Below, one piece after another: positions 60,758 through 64,000 of a stretch of DNA of 64,000 nt. The DNA is from Pseudomaricurvus sp050633365 (GTDB taxonomy: Bacteria; Pseudomonadota; Gammaproteobacteria; Pseudomonadales; Cellvibrionaceae), in the NCBI GenBank assembly GCA_050633365.1, contig JBOEGJ010000042.1, forward strand, positions 1 to 64,000, in the 5' to 3' direction. The translations under genes and the position numbers were made by a program. Below the pieces are notes generated by a model. It saw only the letters and a list, made by a program, of their open reading frames with translations, did not search any database and was not told the DNA's origin. Positions within the stretch are counted from its first letter, which is position 1. Each line of letters starts with the position of its first letter.

Positions 60758-62851
60758 ATGCCCACACGACACAGACTCACGTGCATTAAGTCTCTGACTA
60801 GACTTCGGAGCTTATTCATCGATACACGCCTCAAGGCAGCCACACTCGCTGGCTTACTAGGTCTATGCCTCGTCAGCAGCTACTCTACGGCGGCTGGTAA
60901 TGGGCGCCAAACTGACAGTGTCTTTCAGCTAGACAGCGGCTTTCAAAAAGCGAATTACAACCTGATCAGTAGCACCAACCCGGCCCTCCTTGTCCAACAG
61001 CGGCAGCATTATCTCTCGGCTCGTGAAGCCTTGCGTCGCGGCCAAATGGTCAACTATCGAAAATACCGCGATCGACTTCACGGCTACCCCTTAGCCGACT
61101 ACTTAGACTTCTTTGAACTAAATCGCCGCCTGCGACGACTGCCCATGGACGATGTGGACAAATTCCTCAGCGACCACCCCAATACCTACATGGGCGACAA
61201 GCTGCGCCAGCGCTGGCTTCACCAGCTGGCGAGACGTTCGCGCTGGGATGACTTCCTACGGTATTACGACGCTGATGTAATCAATTCCACCAGTTTGAGA
61301 TGCAGGGCATTATTTGCCCGCCACCAAACGGGCGATACTCAAGCGTTGAGCGAAGTCGCAGAGCTATGGAATGTAGAGCATTCACAACCAAAAGAGTGCG
61401 ACGATCTATTCAAAGCTTGGATTACCGCCGGCCTGCGTACGCCCGAAATCAACTGGGAGCGTTTCAATAAGGCCATTAAAGCACGCAACCGCACACTTGC
61501 TCGCTACCTCGCCAAATCCCTCGAAGGAGAGCAAGCAACGCTGGCAAGCTTGCACCTCGAGGTGTATAGCCATCCTCAGCGAATTCGGCAGCGTCATCGT
61601 TTTCAGCAACAAACACCCGACATGCAGACCATTATCTTGCATGGGCTGACCCGCTACGCTCGCCACGACCCGCTAACGGCACTGTACGAATGGCGACGCT
61701 ATGACGCCCAGCAACTGTTTGACGACCAGCAACGACTGGCAACCCAGCAACAGCTCGCAATGCAACTTGTTAAGCGCGGGCACCAAAAATCGGCCGATCA
61801 GCTGGTCGATGGTATCGCTCAAATCACCAGCGACAAGGTGACGGAGTTTTTAATTCGCGACGCGTTAAAGCAGCAGGACTGGGCAAAAATTTATCGTTAC
61901 CTACAGCATCTGCCAGAACAGGAACAGCAATCGGAAAAGTGGCTCTATTGGCGAGCCAGAGCTTTGGAACAACTGCAAATAGATGATCCACATTTCGCAA
62001 CTCCTCAGCAGATTTACACTCAGCTAGCCATGGAGCGCAGCTATTACTCGTTTTTGGCCGCCGATAAACTCGGTCACAGCTATCAGCTCAGTGATCATCC
62101 GGTCGCCCCGGCCGCTGAAGTCACCTTGGCCATTATCAATCATCCGGCAACCCAGCGCGCCAGAGAGCTTAAGGCTGTGAACGATCAGCTCAATGCCAAC
62201 CGTGAATGGCTATACATGACCAACCGCTTTAATCGGGAAGAGGAGCATATCGCCGCGGCCAAGCTCGCCCATCAATGGGGCTGGCACCACAAGACCATCA
62301 CCTCAATGGCTTCGGCAAAGTCTTGGGATGATCTCAGACTTCGCTTCCCACTAGCTTACAACAAACATGTATTCTCGGCCGCCCAGCAACATCAAGTGTC
62401 GCCACTGCTGCTGTTTTCCATCGCCCGCCAAGAAAGTGCCTTTGCGGAAACTGCCGCCTCCCCAGCTGGTGCCATGGGGTTGATGCAATTAATGCCTAGA
62501 ACCGCTCGTTCAACGGCGCGTAAAGCCGGAATCAAATACCGAAAAATGGATCTGCTCAAAGCTGATACCAACATTAAACTGGGCAGTTTCTACATCACCG
62601 AATTACTGAACCGCTATCAAGGCAATCGCATATTAGCCGCAGCGGCTTACAATGCAGGTCCTCACCGAGTCGACACCTGGTTGAAAAGCTCTGCCAGTAA
62701 TTTACCCCATGATGTCTGGGTAGAAACCATCCCTTTCAAAGAAACACGAAAATACGTTCAAAATGTACTCGCCTACTCAGTCATCTACGGCTACCGCACC
62801 GGTACCACTCCCGCTATGTTGAGCCCTTCTGAGCAGAGAAAAACACTGTGA
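60758..62851 (+). CDS. slt: Soluble lytic murein transglycosylase Slt
   Basis: Slt cuts peptidoglycan glycan strands to form 1,6-anhydro ends in the periplasm. The start is taken at ATG 60758 (MPTRHRLTC, 697 residues); a TTG four codons earlier sits too close to the AAGGG. The signal region is about 1-45 (LAGLLGLCLVSSYSTAAG). A long alpha-superhelical U and L domain follows, and the lysozyme-like C-domain holds ARQESAFAETAASPAGAMGL-type sequence (read as ARQESAFAE and GAMGLMQLMP) with the catalytic Glu in QES, and AAYNAGPHRV near residue 630. Confidence 0.94.
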   Translation: MPTRHRLTCIKSLTRLRSLFIDTRLKAATLAGLLGLCLVSSYSTAAGNGRQTDSVFQLDSGFQKANYNLISSTNPALLVQQRQHYLSAREALRRGQMVNYRKYRDRLHGYPLADYLDFFELNRRLRRLPMDDVDKFLSDHPNTYMGDKLRQRWLHQLARRSRWDDFLRYYDADVINSTSLRCRALFARHQTGDTQALSEVAELWNVEHSQPKECDDLFKAWITAGLRTPEINWERFNKAIKARNRTLARYLAKSLEGEQATLASLHLEVYSHPQRIRQRHRFQQQTPDMQTIILHGLTRYARHDPLTALYEWRRYDAQQLFDDQQRLATQQQLAMQLVKRGHQKSADQLVDGIAQITSDKVTEFLIRDALKQQDWAKIYRYLQHLPEQEQQSEKWLYWRARALEQLQIDDPHFATPQQIYTQLAMERSYYSFLAADKLGHSYQLSDHPVAPAAEVTLAIINHPATQRARELKAVNDQLNANREWLYMTNRFNREEEHIAAAKLAHQWGWHHKTITSMASAKSWDDLRLRFPLAYNKHVFSAAQQHQVSPLLLFSIARQESAFAETAASPAGAMGLMQLMPRTARSTARKAGIKYRKMDLLKADTNIKLGSFYITELLNRYQGNRILAAAAYNAGPHRVDTWLKSSASNLPHDVWVETIPFKETRKYVQNVLAYSVIYGYRTGTTPAMLSPSEQRKTL

Positions 62852-62916
62852 CAAGTGAAATCTCAACTATGCTGAAACAAGCCATAAGAACCACAAGATT
62901 ACGTCAAGGATAGAGA

Positions 62917-63495
62917 GTGACCGAAACAACCCCAAACAACAGTGTTTTAACGACCACCGGTGACTTGCTGCATATCAAGGAAACCATCTCAATGTTGTAT
63001 CTGGCGGTCTGCCAGATCGAGGCATCGATCAAGGAAAGCAATACATCGGTAGACTCACTCACCTCGTCTTTTACCGATCTGGCCAAACACTCTCGGGAAG
63101 TTGATCAACATGTGCAAGAGATGAGCGACTTGTCGGACGTCGATAATATTAAGCGACAAGTGAGCGAAACGTCGCAAGAGATGCAATCAAAAATCAATCA
63201 GGCAATTACCGCCTTCCAGTTTTACGATCGCGTCAGTCAGCGTCTCGATCACGTGGCAAGAAACTTAGAGCGTGTAAGCGATGTGATTGGCAACCCCACT
63301 GACATCAACAATCCCAGTATCTGGGAACACATCCAAAACGAAGTGAAGAACAGCTATTCAATGGAGTCAGAGCGCATTATGTTCGAACACATTATGCGTG
63401 GCGCATCAGTAAAAGAAGCGCTAGAGATCTATCACCACCATTTCAGCCAAGAAGATGCTGGTGAAGACGATGGTGACGAAGTGGAACTGTTTTAG
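62917..63495 (+). CDS. CheZ-like helical protein, putative CheY-type phosphatase
   Basis: The product has 192 residues, starting at a GTG with AAGGA 6 bases upstream. It is almost wholly helical. The segment AFQFYDRVSQRLDHV carries D104-x3-Q108, the same spacing as the CheZ catalytic Asp143/Gln147 in FQDLTGQ, on the same kind of long helix. The C-terminus is acidic and ends VELF, comparable to the CheY-binding acidic tail of CheZ that ends in Phe. The converging gene encodes a receiver domain. Overall length and the remaining sequence differ from E. coli CheZ, so this is an analogy from motifs, not a search. An alternative is a helical signalling adaptor without catalysis. Confidence 0.5.
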   Translation: MTETTPNNSVLTTTGDLLHIKETISMLYLAVCQIEASIKESNTSVDSLTSSFTDLAKHSREVDQHVQEMSDLSDVDNIKRQVSETSQEMQSKINQAITAFQFYDRVSQRLDHVARNLERVSDVIGNPTDINNPSIWEHIQNEVKNSYSMESERIMFEHIMRGASVKEALEIYHHHFSQEDAGEDDGDEVELF

Positions 63496-63553
63496 CGGTA
63501 TTGAATCCACTGGTGACGAGCGCAAGCTCAGCTGATCCCACGCTGAGCAAGTG

Positions 63554-64000
63554 CTATTTCCAGTCCCCGCTTTCGAGTCGATGACGAAGGTGAGACTGTA
63601 CCTTTTCGGCTAATTCATCGGGCTGAAACTTCGACAAAAAATCATCACAGCCCACCTTTTTCACCATTGCCTTATTGAAATTTCCCGACAGAGACGTGTG
63701 CAGAATCACATGTAAATCTTGCAATGCTGGATCGCTGCGGATTTCGTGGGTCAAACGATAGCCATCCATTTCAGGCATTTCGGCATCGGTGATAAGCATT
63801 AGATAATGCTTAGGCACATCAACTCCGCGAGCGGTTTCTTCTTTTAAGAATTGCAGTAATTTCAATCCATCCTGACGATAAACCGTTTCTATGCCGATAT
63901 TTTTCATGGTACCACTGGCCTGACGATAAGCCGTCGACGAATCGTCAGCCATCAATATTTTCACATCGTGAGTACTGGCGTATTCGACCAATTCATTATC
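63554..64000 (-). CDS. Receiver-domain protein, probable 3' part of cheV
   Basis: The visible part is a complete CheY-like receiver domain. It has the acidic pair in MADDSS, the phospho-acceptor Asp in ITDAEMPEMDGY, the Thr/Ser in LHTSLSG and the Lys in FLSKF. The frame is still open at the right edge (DNELVEYAS...), and no start with a ribosome site is seen, so the gene starts beyond the window. A receiver at the C-terminal end after an upstream domain fits CheV (CheW-receiver fusion), and the LxxFxxKxxGxD layout agrees, but the CheW half cannot be seen. Other multidomain response regulators remain possible. Confidence 0.72.
   Translation of the reverse strand, partial: DNELVEYASTHDVKILMADDSSTAYRQASGTMKNIGIETVYRQDGLKLLQFLKEETARGVDVPKHYLMLITDAEMPEMDGYRLTHEIRSDPALQDLHVILHTSLSGNFNKAMVKKVGCDDFLSKFQPDELAEKVQSHLRHRLESGDWK

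Noticed and set aside
1..64000. Mobile element, prophage or CRISPR origin for the secretion island
   Set aside because: No transposase, integrase, flanking tRNA, attachment repeat or CRISPR array was seen; codon style looks similar across the T6SS and housekeeping parts.

Overview
The window comes from a gammaproteobacterium, probably a marine relative of Pseudomonas (Pseudomonadales/Cellvibrionales-type). The basis is gene order. From about 28.8 kb to the right edge the genes run sthA, nqrM, apbE, nqrF-A, a long gap-type dehydrogenase, mfd, csiV, mtnP, mscS, nagZ, psrA, lexA, sulA, topA, uspA, uup, slt. From memory this closely follows the P. aeruginosa PA2991-PA3020 neighbourhood, although the fadBA (foaAB) genes expected after topA are absent. 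I found no tRNA, rRNA, CRISPR array, transposase or integrase.

Left part (1-28.8 kb), a secretion island. On the minus strand a Ser/Thr kinase with a C-terminal FGE-like domain is followed by tpsB and tpsA, a two-partner secretion pair. tpsA runs off the left edge and is interrupted by a run of N inside a repeat region with a period of about 40 residues. Divergent from the kinase is a type VI secretion (T6SS) cluster in two blocks: tagH(fha)-tssJ-tssK-tssL-tssM-tagF, then, after a 295-bp gap holding a perfect CRP-type palindrome, tssA-tssB-tssC-tssC2-tssE-tssF-tssG-tssH(clpV). A terminator-like hairpin separates tssC from a second, diverged tssC. The cluster has no hcp, vgrG, PAAR or PppA phosphatase gene, so the tube, the spike and the effectors must lie elsewhere.

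Middle part (28.8-40.4 kb), a respiratory block. A nine-gene minus-strand operon encodes Na+-translocating NADH:quinone reductase (nqrA-F), its flavin transferase (apbE), its maturation factor (nqrM) and the soluble transhydrogenase sthA, ending at a bidirectional terminator shared with the T6SS cluster. A long glyceraldehyde-3-phosphate dehydrogenase and an unknown lipoprotein follow.

Right part (40.4-64 kb), a housekeeping and stress block: mfd (transcription-coupled repair), csiV, a cold-shock protein, an mtnP-mscS-nagZ operon, the regulator psrA with apparent self-operators over its promoter, and a lexA-sulA SOS pair with two SOS boxes, one of them over the -10. A LOG-family nucleosidase, several small uncharacterised genes, topA, uspA, uup and slt follow. 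At the right edge a small protein with a CheZ-like D-x3-Q motif converges on the receiver half of a probable cheV.

The most unusual points are the kinase joined to a two-partner secretion operon, the tandem tssC paralogues with a hairpin between them, and the CheZ-like protein beside CheV.
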